Assembly: GCA_003558105.1 (NCBI GenBank)
Contig: PWMS01000065.1
Coordinates: 1-57,041, forward strand
Direction of reading: 5' to 3'
Source: Mollicutes bacterium
GTDB taxonomy: Bacteria > Bacillota_I > Bacilli_A > Izemoplasmatales > Izemoplasmataceae
Length of the DNA stretch: 57,041 nt
Of the stretch, positions 40,994 to 50,511 are shown in pieces. The number at the start of each line of letters is the position of its first letter. Positions within the stretch are counted from its first letter, which is position 1. The notes beneath the pieces were generated by a model. It was not told where the DNA came from and ran no database searches. It saw only the letters and a program-made list of their open reading frames with translations. Made by a program: the position numbers and the translations under genes.

Positions 40994-43732
40994 ATGAAGA
41001 TTATGAGAAGATTATCATTGATTATGGTGCTTGTATCCTTACTGGCACTCCTTTTCACATGGCTTAATCCACACCCCGTTAAAGCCGATGTTGCCTTTGA
41101 TTTTGAAGGTGAAAAACATGTTATCATTGGTTTTCACGATGGTTTTTCACCACAAGACCTCGCGTTAGAGCTTGACATTAATCAAGAGTTTGGACTCATC
41201 AACGCGGTTTCTACCACCCTTAATGCCGAGGCAATTTCGCATATCCAGCAACACGCAGCTATCCGTTATATCGATGTTGATCAACCCGTTGAAATTTCCG
41301 CTCCACCGTTCTCTAATACGCAAGAAGAAACACCTTCATGGGGTCTTGAACGCATTTTTGAAAGCGATACGTATCCGTTTGATTATTGGACTGAAACCGA
41401 CGGGACTGGTGTGAAAGTTGCTGTTTTTGATACCGGTATTGATGGGGCTCATGAAGATTTGCATGTTGCGGGGGGGTATAACACGATTAGCGATGACCCA
41501 TATGATGTAGACTTAAACGGCCATGGTACTCATGTTGCGGGGATTATCGCTGGGCTTTATAACGATGTTGGTATCGTCGGTGTTGCGCCATCGGTTGAGC
41601 TGTATTCACTAGTCGTCTTAGATGACGACGGTAATGGTTCATCGATCAATCTCATCGAAGCCATTGAATGGGTTGTCGATAACAACATCCCTATTGTTAA
41701 TATGTCTATCGGCATGAGTGAGTCTTCCACTGCCTTGGAAAACGCTATTAACGAAGCCCATGCCTTGGGTCATATTTTTATCGGCGCTGCAGGGAATGAC
41801 GGTGAATCAGGTGGTTCTGACAATATGGCTTACCCGGCTAAATACGCCAATGTCATCGCGGTGGGCGCCACCGACCATGATGATACTCGAGCATCGTATT
41901 CTTCTTATGGTCCTGCCCTTGATATTATGGCGCCAGGAACCTCGATTAGAAGTACTTTCCCCGATAATCAATACGGTTATAATAGCGGAACATCCATGGC
42001 GGCGCCTTTTGTGAGCGGCGTTATCGCTTTAATGTTACAAAAGAATAGCAGTCTTTCTCATGATGATATTTTGTCTCATTTGACCAACCACGCCGAAGAC
42101 CTTGGGCTTAGTTCAAACGAACAAGGCGCCGGTTTATTGCGTGGCGATTGGGCCTTAGACGCCACCATGACATCTAACGATGAGACAATGTATACGATTA
42201 GTGTTGTCGCCGGTGATCACGGCGATATATCGCCTGGTGGTACCTTTGAAGCTGAGGCTGGTAGCGATATAACCTTTACCTTAAGTCCCGATGAAGGCTA
42301 CCGTGTTTTTGACGTTTTGATCAACGGTGATAGCCTTGGATCGGTTGAAACATTCACCTTACTTAATATCGACCAAAACTATGATATTGAGGTTAGCTTT
42401 ACCAAAGCAACCTATACACTATCATTTGAAACCTTCGATGGTGAGCCGATCGATGCGATTGATTTATTATATCAAGAGACTATTCCCACCTTACCCTCAG
42501 GCAGCTTAGAGGGACACACCTTTAAAGGCTGGTATTTTGAGGATACCTTTGATACAATCTTTGATTTAGAAACCATGCCCGCTTATGATATCACCATCTA
42601 TGCATGGTTTGAGATCAATACCTATACGATTTCTTTCGATACAAGTTCAGCTGAAAATATCGAGAGCCTCGATGTTGTTTATAACGATATCATTCCCTCC
42701 CTTCCTGTGCCTACTTTAGAAGGACACAGTTTTGATGGTTGGTATTTTGATGCGGATTATGAAAATATATTTAATCTAGAAACCATGCCCGCAAAAGATT
42801 TTACCCTCTATGCTAGTTTTGAGCGCAATACTTATACCATCACTTTTGAAACCAATACCGATGAGACCATCTCTTCTATTGATATCTTATTCGAGGAGAC
42901 GATTCCCGCGTTACCATCTTTAACAAAAACAGGCCATACCTTTATCGGTTGGTATCTTGAGACGACCTTTGAAACGCCTTTTGATTTAGAGATGATGCCC
43001 GCAAAAGATTTAACTTTATACGCCTATTTTGAGGTCAATAGCTACTCTCTAAAAATTTATCAAGATGCAACCCTTATCTATGATCAAGAGATTGCTTATG
43101 CCACCCCTTTAGAGACGTTGGATTTACCAACACCGAATAAAGAAGGCTTCAGTTTTATCGGTTATGATCCACCATTACCTACGCACATGCCTGCATACGC
43201 GCTAGAATTGCAAGCTTCTTTTGAACGAAACAGCTATTTACTTACCATCGAGATGAATGATGATGACCTTATCGAAGAGACCCTTTTATACCAAGAAGAC
43301 ATTTCTTATCCAGAGCCGCTTTTCAAACAGGGCTATGATTTCTTAGGCTGGCAAACAGAAGATACCTTGATTGAAAGCGATAAAATGCCATCTAACGATT
43401 TATTTTTAACGCCCTTGTATGAAGAAAGAGATGTACCGAGCATGCCTGATTTAGAGAATGAAGAAAACTTTGAATTCGGAGAGCGTGTAGAAATCATTCC
43501 GATTGATGATGGTATCACGCTACTCAATGATGAAATCATAGAATCCCCTGTAGAAATCTCACGTCCAGGGACCTATCGCTTGGTTTTAGACGATGGCCAC
43601 TACGAAGTGGTTTACGAATTTAATATCGCGTCTAAAGCGTATAGTGAACTATTTGATATGACCGTGTTTATCAGTGCACTTGGGATTCTTGGTCTTATCC
43701 TATTCAATCCTTTAAAAAGACTATTTATTTAA
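40994..43732 (+). CDS. Secreted subtilisin-family protease with InlB-type repeats
   Basis: 912 residues. Signal peptide (about 1-32, ending near VKA), short propeptide, S8 domain with the catalytic triad in FDTGIDGAHEDL, NGHGTHVAG and GTSMAAPFVSG. Then a divergent repeat with GDHGDISPGGTF, and five InlB B-repeat/Flg_new modules of about 60-70 residues, each with a GxxFxGWY-type core and an xMPAxDxTLYAxFE end (the last two degenerate). An Ig-like segment follows, and a C-terminal membrane helix with a basic tail (NPLKRLFI). There is no LPxTG, so it is anchored by the helix, facing outward. The protease probably digests host or environmental protein, or processes surface proteins (inference). 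Confidence 0.9.
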   Translation: MKIMRRLSLIMVLVSLLALLFTWLNPHPVKADVAFDFEGEKHVIIGFHDGFSPQDLALELDINQEFGLINAVSTTLNAEAISHIQQHAAIRYIDVDQPVEISAPPFSNTQEETPSWGLERIFESDTYPFDYWTETDGTGVKVAVFDTGIDGAHEDLHVAGGYNTISDDPYDVDLNGHGTHVAGIIAGLYNDVGIVGVAPSVELYSLVVLDDDGNGSSINLIEAIEWVVDNNIPIVNMSIGMSESSTALENAINEAHALGHIFIGAAGNDGESGGSDNMAYPAKYANVIAVGATDHDDTRASYSSYGPALDIMAPGTSIRSTFPDNQYGYNSGTSMAAPFVSGVIALMLQKNSSLSHDDILSHLTNHAEDLGLSSNEQGAGLLRGDWALDATMTSNDETMYTISVVAGDHGDISPGGTFEAEAGSDITFTLSPDEGYRVFDVLINGDSLGSVETFTLLNIDQNYDIEVSFTKATYTLSFETFDGEPIDAIDLLYQETIPTLPSGSLEGHTFKGWYFEDTFDTIFDLETMPAYDITIYAWFEINTYTISFDTSSAENIESLDVVYNDIIPSLPVPTLEGHSFDGWYFDADYENIFNLETMPAKDFTLYASFERNTYTITFETNTDETISSIDILFEETIPALPSLTKTGHTFIGWYLETTFETPFDLEMMPAKDLTLYAYFEVNSYSLKIYQDATLIYDQEIAYATPLETLDLPTPNKEGFSFIGYDPPLPTHMPAYALELQASFERNSYLLTIEMNDDDLIEETLLYQEDISYPEPLFKQGYDFLGWQTEDTLIESDKMPSNDLFLTPLYEERDVPSMPDLENEENFEFGERVEIIPIDDGITLLNDEIIESPVEISRPGTYRLVLDDGHYEVVYEFNIASKAYSELFDMTVFISALGILGLILFNPLKRLFI

Positions 43733-43766
43733 GATCTGTCCTCTATTGAGAAGACAGATCTTTTTA
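43731..43766 (+). terminator. Terminator of the subtilase gene
   Basis: AAGATCTGTC pairs with GACAGATCTT, followed by T. Confidence 0.9.
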
Positions 43767-43870
43767 TTTGCCTTATGCATCCTACATTTCTTTCGTAGTT
43801 CGTTTTTAATTTCCGCGGTTTATATGGTAAAATAATAGCGTTACGGTTATATTCAGAAAGAAGGTTCATC

Positions 43871-46504
43871 ATGAAAAAAATTCTTTTAATCGATGGTTCA
43901 AATTTGATGTTTCGCGCTTATTACGCAACAGCCTATTCTGGCAATCTCATGAAAAATTCGAAAGGACAGTATACCAACGCTGTCTATGGTTTTATTCGGA
44001 TGCTCAATGTTATTTTAAAAGAAGACTTCACCCATATACTGGTCGCATTTGATAAAGGTAAAGCGACCTTTAGACATAAAGCATATGAGGATTATAAAGC
44101 TAAACGCAAACCGATGCCCGATGAGTTCAGATCACAACTTGATCTCATTAAACAAGTCCCTGAAAAACTCGGTATCAAAGTCTATGAGAGTGAAGCTTTA
44201 GAAGCGGATGATATTATCGCAACCTTAACCAAACAGCATTATAACGATCTTTCCGATATCGAAATCATCAGTAACGATAGAGATTTATTCCAACTGCTTA
44301 ACGAAAAGGTGCGTATGCGCCTATCTAAAAAAGGCTTAGAACCCGACCAAGTTTACACCAAAAAAACCTTGAAAGAAGATCTAAACATCACCCCAGATCA
44401 AATTCCCGATTTAAAAGGACTGATGGGTGATGCTTCCGATAATTTACCTGGTATCCCAGGGGTGGGCGAAAAAACGGCGTTAAAACTATTGAATGAATAC
44501 GGCACCATAGAAACGGTTTTAAAACACTTAAATGAACTTAAGGGCAAACTCAAAGAGCGTGTTGAAAAGCATGGTCAAGAAGTCCTGAAGTGGCGAGAAC
44601 TCGCTACCTTAAAATGCGATGCAAAGCTACCCTTCGCCTTAGATGATCTGGCTTACCGTGGCTATGACGATGAAGAACTCAAAGCGTTTTATGAATCTTT
44701 GGAGTTCCATAGTTTGATCAAGGCTTTATCAAAAGATACCTCTAAAAACGATAAATTAGAGGCTCAAAACCTCGTTGTTCTTGAAAAAGAGACTCAGATC
44801 GAACCGCTTTTAGCGACGATGAAAACGATGACGTTTTTAATCGAAACCGAATTGAAGGAAAATTATCACCATGCCAAAAATCTTGGCTTAGGGTTTCTTC
44901 ATGACAACATCCAGTACTTTATTCCCTATGATGTGATGATCCATTCAAAAGCCTTAAAAACCTTTTTAGAAGATAAAACGATACCGAAAACCACCTTTGA
45001 TATGAAAAAAGCGATGGTCCTTTTATCACAAGACGATATTAAACTTGCGGGCGTTACCTTTGATTTATTGTTGGCGGCCTATGTTTTAAATCCCTCCAAT
45101 ACCAAAGAAGATTTTAAAGTTGTGGTATCCAATTTTGATTATCACGAGGTTGAATACGATGAAACCATCTATGGCAAAGGGGCGAAGCGTACGATTCCAA
45201 AGCCCAACACTTATAGGCAACACAACGCCCAAAAAATTATCGCTATTGCGGCCTTAAAAGATACCTTGAAAAAAAATCTTAAAGACCATGCCCAAGAGAA
45301 GTTGTTTTATGATATTGAACTGCCTTTAGCAGAGGTCCTTGCGACCATGGAAATTTTAGGTATTGACATCGATAAAAAAGCCTTAAAATCGTATGAGACT
45401 ACCTTAAACCAAAAACTTGAATCCTTAGAAAAAAGCATTCACAACCATGCGGGGAAAACCTTTAATATCGCTTCACCCAAACAACTAGGAGACGTACTTT
45501 TCGATGATTTAGATCTCCCGGTAATCAAAAAGACCAAAACCGGGTATTCCACCAGCATCGATGTTTTGAAGCGTCTTAAGGACAAACACCCGATCATCGA
45601 TGATATCATGGAATACCGGACTTTGAGCAAATTAAAAAGCGCTTATGTGAACGGCCTTTTTGAAGCGGCTGGGGCTGATGATAAGATTCATACGATTTTT
45701 AAACAAGCCTACACCCAAACCGGACGCCTCTCTAGCATTGAGCCGAATTTACAAACAATCCCGATACGCAGCGAACAAGGCCGCGCGCTTAGAAAGGTAT
45801 TCATCCCTAAAAAAGATCATATTTTAATGGCGGCGGATTATTCTCAAATTGAACTACGACTCTTAGCGCATTTAGCGAATGAAAAAACCATGATTCAAGC
45901 GTTTAAAGAAGATGCGGATATCCATGCGATTACCGGTAAAGAAATCTTAAACAAAGATAGCTTAAGCGCTGATGAACGCCGCGTTGCCAAAGCGGTAAAC
46001 TTCGGCATCATCTACGGACAAAGTGCTTGGGGCTTGAGTGAAGAGATGGCTATTTCCCAAAAAGAAGCGGCCCGCTTTATTCAATCCTACTATGAAAAAT
46101 TCAGCGGCATCAAACAATATATGAACGACGTTGTAAAAAACGCAAAAAAAGAAGGTTATGTCACCACACTATTTAACCGCCGTCGCTATATTCCTGAATT
46201 AAACTCCAAAATTTATGCGCAACGAGAACTCGGGAAACGCACCGCGATGAATGCGCCCTTGCAAGGTAGCGCTGCTGATATTATCAAAGTAGCTATGGTG
46301 GCTATTTCCAAAGCGATGAAAGCCCAAAATTTAAAAAGCACGATGCTTTTACAAATTCATGATGAATTGGTCTTTAACGTCGTCCCAGAAGAAAAAGACG
46401 CGATGGAAAAGATCATTAAGAAACATATGAAGGAAGCGGCGGATTTAAAAGTGCCACTGATGATATCGCTCGCTTCAGGAGACAACTTAGATGAAGCCAA
46501 GTAA
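43871..46504 (+). CDS. polA: DNA polymerase I
   Basis: 877 residues, family A, used in gap filling and removal of RNA primers. N-terminal 5'-3' exonuclease (IDGSNLMFRAYYA, AFDKGKATFRHK, ISNDRDLFQLL, GVGEKTALKLL), then a vestigial 3'-5' exonuclease region and the polymerase domain (motif A AADYSQIELRLLAHL, motif B RRVAKAVNFGIIYG, motif C LQIHDELVF). The proofreading domain lacks the DxE of E. coli Pol I (TFLIETELKENYHH instead), so editing is probably absent, as in Bacillus and Thermus. It is the first gene of the polA-CDF-nitroreductase-mutM-coaE run. Confidence 0.97.
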   Translation: MKKILLIDGSNLMFRAYYATAYSGNLMKNSKGQYTNAVYGFIRMLNVILKEDFTHILVAFDKGKATFRHKAYEDYKAKRKPMPDEFRSQLDLIKQVPEKLGIKVYESEALEADDIIATLTKQHYNDLSDIEIISNDRDLFQLLNEKVRMRLSKKGLEPDQVYTKKTLKEDLNITPDQIPDLKGLMGDASDNLPGIPGVGEKTALKLLNEYGTIETVLKHLNELKGKLKERVEKHGQEVLKWRELATLKCDAKLPFALDDLAYRGYDDEELKAFYESLEFHSLIKALSKDTSKNDKLEAQNLVVLEKETQIEPLLATMKTMTFLIETELKENYHHAKNLGLGFLHDNIQYFIPYDVMIHSKALKTFLEDKTIPKTTFDMKKAMVLLSQDDIKLAGVTFDLLLAAYVLNPSNTKEDFKVVVSNFDYHEVEYDETIYGKGAKRTIPKPNTYRQHNAQKIIAIAALKDTLKKNLKDHAQEKLFYDIELPLAEVLATMEILGIDIDKKALKSYETTLNQKLESLEKSIHNHAGKTFNIASPKQLGDVLFDDLDLPVIKKTKTGYSTSIDVLKRLKDKHPIIDDIMEYRTLSKLKSAYVNGLFEAAGADDKIHTIFKQAYTQTGRLSSIEPNLQTIPIRSEQGRALRKVFIPKKDHILMAADYSQIELRLLAHLANEKTMIQAFKEDADIHAITGKEILNKDSLSADERRVAKAVNFGIIYGQSAWGLSEEMAISQKEAARFIQSYYEKFSGIKQYMNDVVKNAKKEGYVTTLFNRRRYIPELNSKIYAQRELGKRTAMNAPLQGSAADIIKVAMVAISKAMKAQNLKSTMLLQIHDELVFNVVPEEKDAMEKIIKKHMKEAADLKVPLMISLASGDNLDEAK

Positions 46505-47372
46505 CGTAGCCCGAGAGACGGTGATGTATCGTAGCTTCTTTGTCAATGCCATCTTGATTTTCGGAAAAATTATCGGCGGTGTTATCTTTAGAAGTAGTGG
46601 CTTAATCGCTGATGGCATTCATTCCTTATCCGATTTTTTAAGCGATGTCTTGGTGATTTTCGGGCTCAAGCATTCACAAAAACCCCCGGATAAGGAACAT
46701 CCTTTTGGGCATGGAAAGATAGAGTATGTGTTATCGCTTTTCTTAGGGATGATGATTTTGGTCATTGCCTATCAACTTTCCCGCCATGTCGTCCTTTCAT
46801 TTTTTGAAGATCCGATTTTGCCGTCGTTATTCGCGGCGGTGGTATCGCTTTTTGTAATCGTGATGAAATTAAGCTTAGCGCGTTATATCATGAGGCATGC
46901 TACCCGTTTGGATTCGCAAGTTTTAAAGGCTAGTGCGCAAGAATCCTTTACCGATGTTTTGGGCAGTGTGGTTGTTATCTTCGGGATATTACTAAGTTTT
47001 CTCGCAGAGCATTATACCCTCGGTTTCTTGGTTTATGCGGACAACTTTGCGGCGATTATCATCATCGCTTTAATCCTGCGTGTTGCCTTGGTCATTATCA
47101 TTGATGCGATTAAAAGTATTTTAGGCAAGAGTGCCTCAAAAGACATTATAAAAAATACTAGAACCACCATCGCCCATATCGATGGCGTCCATGAGGTTGA
47201 CAAATTAACGATGATTGTTTATGGTCATTACTACCAAGTCATGGTCGATATCCGTGTCGATGGGACGCAAACAGTCAAAGAAGGTCATGATATTGCGTCC
47301 AATGTCAAAGCTATATTAATGAAAAATAAAAAAATTGGACATGTGATTGTCCATGTAAATCCGGAGGAATGA
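46491..47372 (+). CDS. Cation diffusion facilitator family transporter
   Basis: 293 residues, six membrane helices and a cytosolic C-terminal domain. The helix II metal site is IADGIHSLSDFLSD (Asp/His pattern), the helix V counterpart is SAQESFTDVLGS, and HPFGHGKIEYVLSL is the CDF signature. It exports Zn, Fe or Mn ions in exchange for protons; the metal cannot be fixed by eye. It overlaps the polA end by 14 bases and sits between polA and mutM, a position not occupied by such a gene in Bacillus. Confidence 0.92.
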   Translation: MKPSNVARETVMYRSFFVNAILIFGKIIGGVIFRSSGLIADGIHSLSDFLSDVLVIFGLKHSQKPPDKEHPFGHGKIEYVLSLFLGMMILVIAYQLSRHVVLSFFEDPILPSLFAAVVSLFVIVMKLSLARYIMRHATRLDSQVLKASAQESFTDVLGSVVVIFGILLSFLAEHYTLGFLVYADNFAAIIIIALILRVALVIIIDAIKSILGKSASKDIIKNTRTTIAHIDGVHEVDKLTMIVYGHYYQVMVDIRVDGTQTVKEGHDIASNVKAILMKNKKIGHVIVHVNPEE

Positions 47373-47872
47373 TGATGAGTCTTTGTATGCAAAGAAAAAG
47401 TGTCCGTCGTTTTTTACCCGCAGAAGTTTCCGATGACACCATTGAAAAATTATTGATGAGTGCCATGCAAGCCCCAACCGCAGTCAACCAACAACCGTGG
47501 GCGTTTGTGGTCATCAAAAACAAAGCGATTCTCGCGCAATTATCGCAAGTCTCAAAAGGTGCTTGGCCCTTAAAAGAAGCGCCCCTGGCCATCTTGACAC
47601 TATTGAAAAAAGATTGTAAAAACCCAGTGATGGCACCCCAAGATATGAGCGCAGCGACCCAAAACATTCTACTTGAGGCTACGCACCAAAATCTCGGCGG
47701 CGTTTGGATTGGTGTTCATCCGCGCAAAGAGCGGATTGAAAACATTCAAAACATGCTTGAACTACCTGAAAATCACGAACCCTTCTCTTTGATTGCGCTT
47801 GGCTATCCTGGGGAGGATCACAGGAAAATTAGCATTCGCTATGACAAATCGAGAATCAAGGTTCTTGATTGA
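47369..47872 (+). CDS. Nitroreductase family protein
   Basis: 167 residues, FMN-dependent nitroreductase fold: MQRKSVRRFLPAEVSDDTIE at the N-terminus (phosphate-binding RxSxR), APTAVNQQPWAFVVI, and the C-terminal GGVWIGVHPRKER, IALGYPGED and RYDKSRI. It reduces nitro or quinone compounds with NAD(P)H; the substrate is unknown. Three consecutive ATG codons follow GGAGG, and the third (47375) has the best spacing. It overlaps the CDF gene by four bases and its stop overlaps the mutM start by one. Confidence 0.9.
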   Translation: MMMSLCMQRKSVRRFLPAEVSDDTIEKLLMSAMQAPTAVNQQPWAFVVIKNKAILAQLSQVSKGAWPLKEAPLAILTLLKKDCKNPVMAPQDMSAATQNILLEATHQNLGGVWIGVHPRKERIENIQNMLELPENHEPFSLIALGYPGEDHRKISIRYDKSRIKVLD

Positions 47873-48696
47873 TGCCCGAGCTTCCTGAGGTTGAAACCGT
47901 CAAACGCTCTTTAAAAAAACGTGTGCTTAATCGTAAGATTGCCTCGGTTGAGATATTTTATCCTAACCTTGTTAAAAGCGATCTGCCATTATTTTCTGAA
48001 AAACTGAAAGATCAAACCATCAAGGATATTAAGCGCCGTGGAAAATTTTTAATCTTCTGTCTTAATGATGGGTATTTGCTTTCGCATTTACGCATGGAAG
48101 GCAAATATTTCATGTTGCCTCAAGCAGAGGCTAAAATGAAACACGAACACCTGCGCTTAAATTTCAGCGATGGTATGAGTCTAAGGTATCACGATGTGCG
48201 CAAATTCGGTACCATGCATTATAAAGAACAGCACGAACTTTTTACGAGTGAGCCTTTAAACAAGCTTGGTTTTGAATATGACGATCCGGCTTTAACCCCC
48301 CAACGTATCTATGATAAAATTAAACCATCACAAAGAAGCTTAAAAAGTGTTTTATTAGATCAAACCATCATTACAGGCATCGGCAATATCTATGCCGATG
48401 AAATTTGTTTTTGTCTAAAAAAACATCCCGCCTATAAGGTTTCTAAAATAACTAAAAAAACCGTTGAAAAAATGTTATCATGTATGCAAGCGACCCTCAA
48501 TAAAGCAATTACACTCGGCGGCTCATCGGTTCGTACCTACAAGGATACCCTTGGGTTCCACGGGCGCTTCCAAAATGAATTAAATGTACACTTACAAGCG
48601 GGCAAACCTTGCCCACTATGTCAAAGCCCTATTGAAAAAATTACCGTCAGTAACCGCGGGACTTATCTATGTAGACACTGTCAAAAGAAGCGGTAG
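47872..48696 (+). CDS. mutM: Formamidopyrimidine-DNA glycosylase
   Basis: 274 residues. The start must be the ATG before PELPEVETVKRSLKK, because Pro2 is the nucleophile and Glu3 is catalytic; the TTG one codon earlier is not used. KRRGKFLIF carries the conserved lysine, GIGNIYADEIC the helix-two-turn-helix, and the C-terminal CPLCQSPIEK...CRHCQ zinc finger is complete. It excises oxidised guanine. The start overlaps the previous stop (TGATG). Confidence 0.97.
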   Translation: MPELPEVETVKRSLKKRVLNRKIASVEIFYPNLVKSDLPLFSEKLKDQTIKDIKRRGKFLIFCLNDGYLLSHLRMEGKYFMLPQAEAKMKHEHLRLNFSDGMSLRYHDVRKFGTMHYKEQHELFTSEPLNKLGFEYDDPALTPQRIYDKIKPSQRSLKSVLLDQTIITGIGNIYADEICFCLKKHPAYKVSKITKKTVEKMLSCMQATLNKAITLGGSSVRTYKDTLGFHGRFQNELNVHLQAGKPCPLCQSPIEKITVSNRGTYLCRHCQKKR

Positions 48697-48711
48697 AAAG
48701 AAGGCATCCAT

Positions 48712-49317
48712 ATGAGTAAGATTATCGGTCTAACCGGCGGCATTGCCAGCGGGAAATCCACCGTGAGTAAAATGTTTAAAGAACGTGAAATTCCCGTGAT
48801 CGATACCGATCAAATTGCGAAGACTTTATTGAATGAAGACAAAGACATATATAAAGAAATATTAAAAACCTTTGGGGAAGATGTTTTAACCCCGAATCAA
48901 GAAATTAATCGCAATAAACTCGCGCAAATCATCTTTAAGGATAAAGAAAAAAGAAAAAAACTAAACGCGATTATCCATCCCAAAGTCAAAGAAATCACCT
49001 TGCATGAAACCACCCATTTAAAAGACTTGAAACAACCGTTAATCGTACTTGATGTCCCCTTGCTTTTTGAGGCAGACTTCGATTCGGTTTGCGATGTGAC
49101 GATTGTTGTTTATGCGCGAAAAAAAGACCAAATATCGCGTCTTTTATCTCGAGAAGGTATTGATGAGGCGTATGCCAAACAAAAGATTAACGCGCAAATG
49201 CCCCTTTCTAAGAAAAAAGAATTGGCCGATTATATCATTGACAATTCCAAAAGCATATTGGAAACAAGAAAATCGTTTGAACGCGTTTTAAAAGAGATTG
49301 AAAAGACCAATAAGTAA
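48712..49317 (+). CDS. coaE: Dephospho-CoA kinase
   Basis: 201 residues, P-loop kinase for the last step of CoA synthesis. Walker A GLTGGIASGKST, then IPVIDTDQIAKTLL, LDVPLLFE and LLSREGIDEAYAKQKINAQM (lid). It follows mutM by 15 bases, the conserved Bacillota order. Confidence 0.97.
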   Translation: MSKIIGLTGGIASGKSTVSKMFKEREIPVIDTDQIAKTLLNEDKDIYKEILKTFGEDVLTPNQEINRNKLAQIIFKDKEKRKKLNAIIHPKVKEITLHETTHLKDLKQPLIVLDVPLLFEADFDSVCDVTIVVYARKKDQISRLLSREGIDEAYAKQKINAQMPLSKKKELADYIIDNSKSILETRKSFERVLKEIEKTNK

Positions 49318-49328
49318 GAGGGATTTTT

Positions 49329-50510
49329 ATGAAAAAGATTCATCCTAAAACCGAGATTAAAATCTTGGCTAAAGCGCCGATATCCCATACCCATATGCAT
49401 GTCTTAAGCCTGCTTTACCAACCCATTATCGGTAAAGAGGCTTTTGGTCTATACACTGCTATGCATGCGCTTTTAGATCGCAATCATCTAAAAACCCCAG
49501 CGTATCCACACGATTTTTTTTACGATATGCTTGATTTAAACGAAACATCTTTTTTACAAGCGCGTCAAAATCTTGAGGCGGTCGGTTTAATCGAAACATA
49601 TCAAACCGAAAACGGTTATGCGCTTGATTTATATTTGCCATTTTCCGCCGAGGCGTTTATCAAAGATACACCCTTCGGTGTTTATTTAAAAGATAAGATT
49701 GGCGAAGAGCGTTTTTTCGATCTTATCAATCACTTCCGTATCGTGCGTCCGAAAAAAAGAAAATATAAAAATATCTCGGTATCGTTTGACGAAGTATTTA
49801 AACCGGTTTTCAACCGGGTAAAATCGCAACACCGCTTTACAGAAGACGAGAGTAAAAAGGCTTCTTTTACCGAGAAAACTGATATCGATTTGGTCATATC
49901 GGGCCTACCTGATTCTTTGAATACCGATAAACTATCCGTAAAAAAGATAAAAGAGAAACTACAGGAGATCGCCTATATCTATCAATGTTCTGAGGCCGAT
50001 TTACAAAAGATGTTGCTGAAATCATTTGATCCTAAAAACGATGATTTCGACTTAGAAAATTTGATTAAACTGGCCCAAACCCATTACCAAAAACAAGGCC
50101 ATGCCAATATCACAAAAAAGAACGACGCTTATTCCTTATCGTACTTTAAAAACATCCACCCTAAACAGCTTTTAGAAGAAGCGACCGGAAGTAAAGCCGC
50201 GGCGGTAGAATTAAGAGTGATTGAACGTTTGATTGTTGAAAGCGGCTTTAAACACGAAGTTATCAATGTTTTGATCGCTTATGTTCTAAAAGAACTGAAC
50301 AATGATTTTCCCGCTTATAACTACTTTGATAAGGTGTTGGCTACGTGGCGACGTCAAGACATTAAGACCGCAGAAGATGCGGTCGACCACATCATGAAAA
50401 GAAAACGTCAAAAAAACCATAAACCCGCCTCTAAAAGACGCGTTAAAGATAAACCCATCGATACCAATGTCGATTGGTTTGACGACTACTTGAAAGACCA
50501 AGGTGAATAA
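49329..50510 (+). CDS. dnaB: Replication initiation protein DnaB (Bacillus type)
   Basis: 393 residues, not the helicase but the Bacillus-type DnaB/DnaD-like primosome protein. The N-terminal winged-helix half contains HVLSLLYQPIIGKEAFGLYT, the middle is helical, and the C-terminal DnaD-like domain ends with AYNYFDKVLATWRRQDIKTA (the YxxxIxxxW signature). The tail is basic and ends with an acidic NVDWFDDYLKD. It works with DnaD and DnaI to load the replicative helicase. dnaI follows one base later. Confidence 0.9.
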   Translation: MKKIHPKTEIKILAKAPISHTHMHVLSLLYQPIIGKEAFGLYTAMHALLDRNHLKTPAYPHDFFYDMLDLNETSFLQARQNLEAVGLIETYQTENGYALDLYLPFSAEAFIKDTPFGVYLKDKIGEERFFDLINHFRIVRPKKRKYKNISVSFDEVFKPVFNRVKSQHRFTEDESKKASFTEKTDIDLVISGLPDSLNTDKLSVKKIKEKLQEIAYIYQCSEADLQKMLLKSFDPKNDDFDLENLIKLAQTHYQKQGHANITKKNDAYSLSYFKNIHPKQLLEEATGSKAAAVELRVIERLIVESGFKHEVINVLIAYVLKELNNDFPAYNYFDKVLATWRRQDIKTAEDAVDHIMKRKRQKNHKPASKRRVKDKPIDTNVDWFDDYLKDQGE

Positions 50511-50511
50511 G

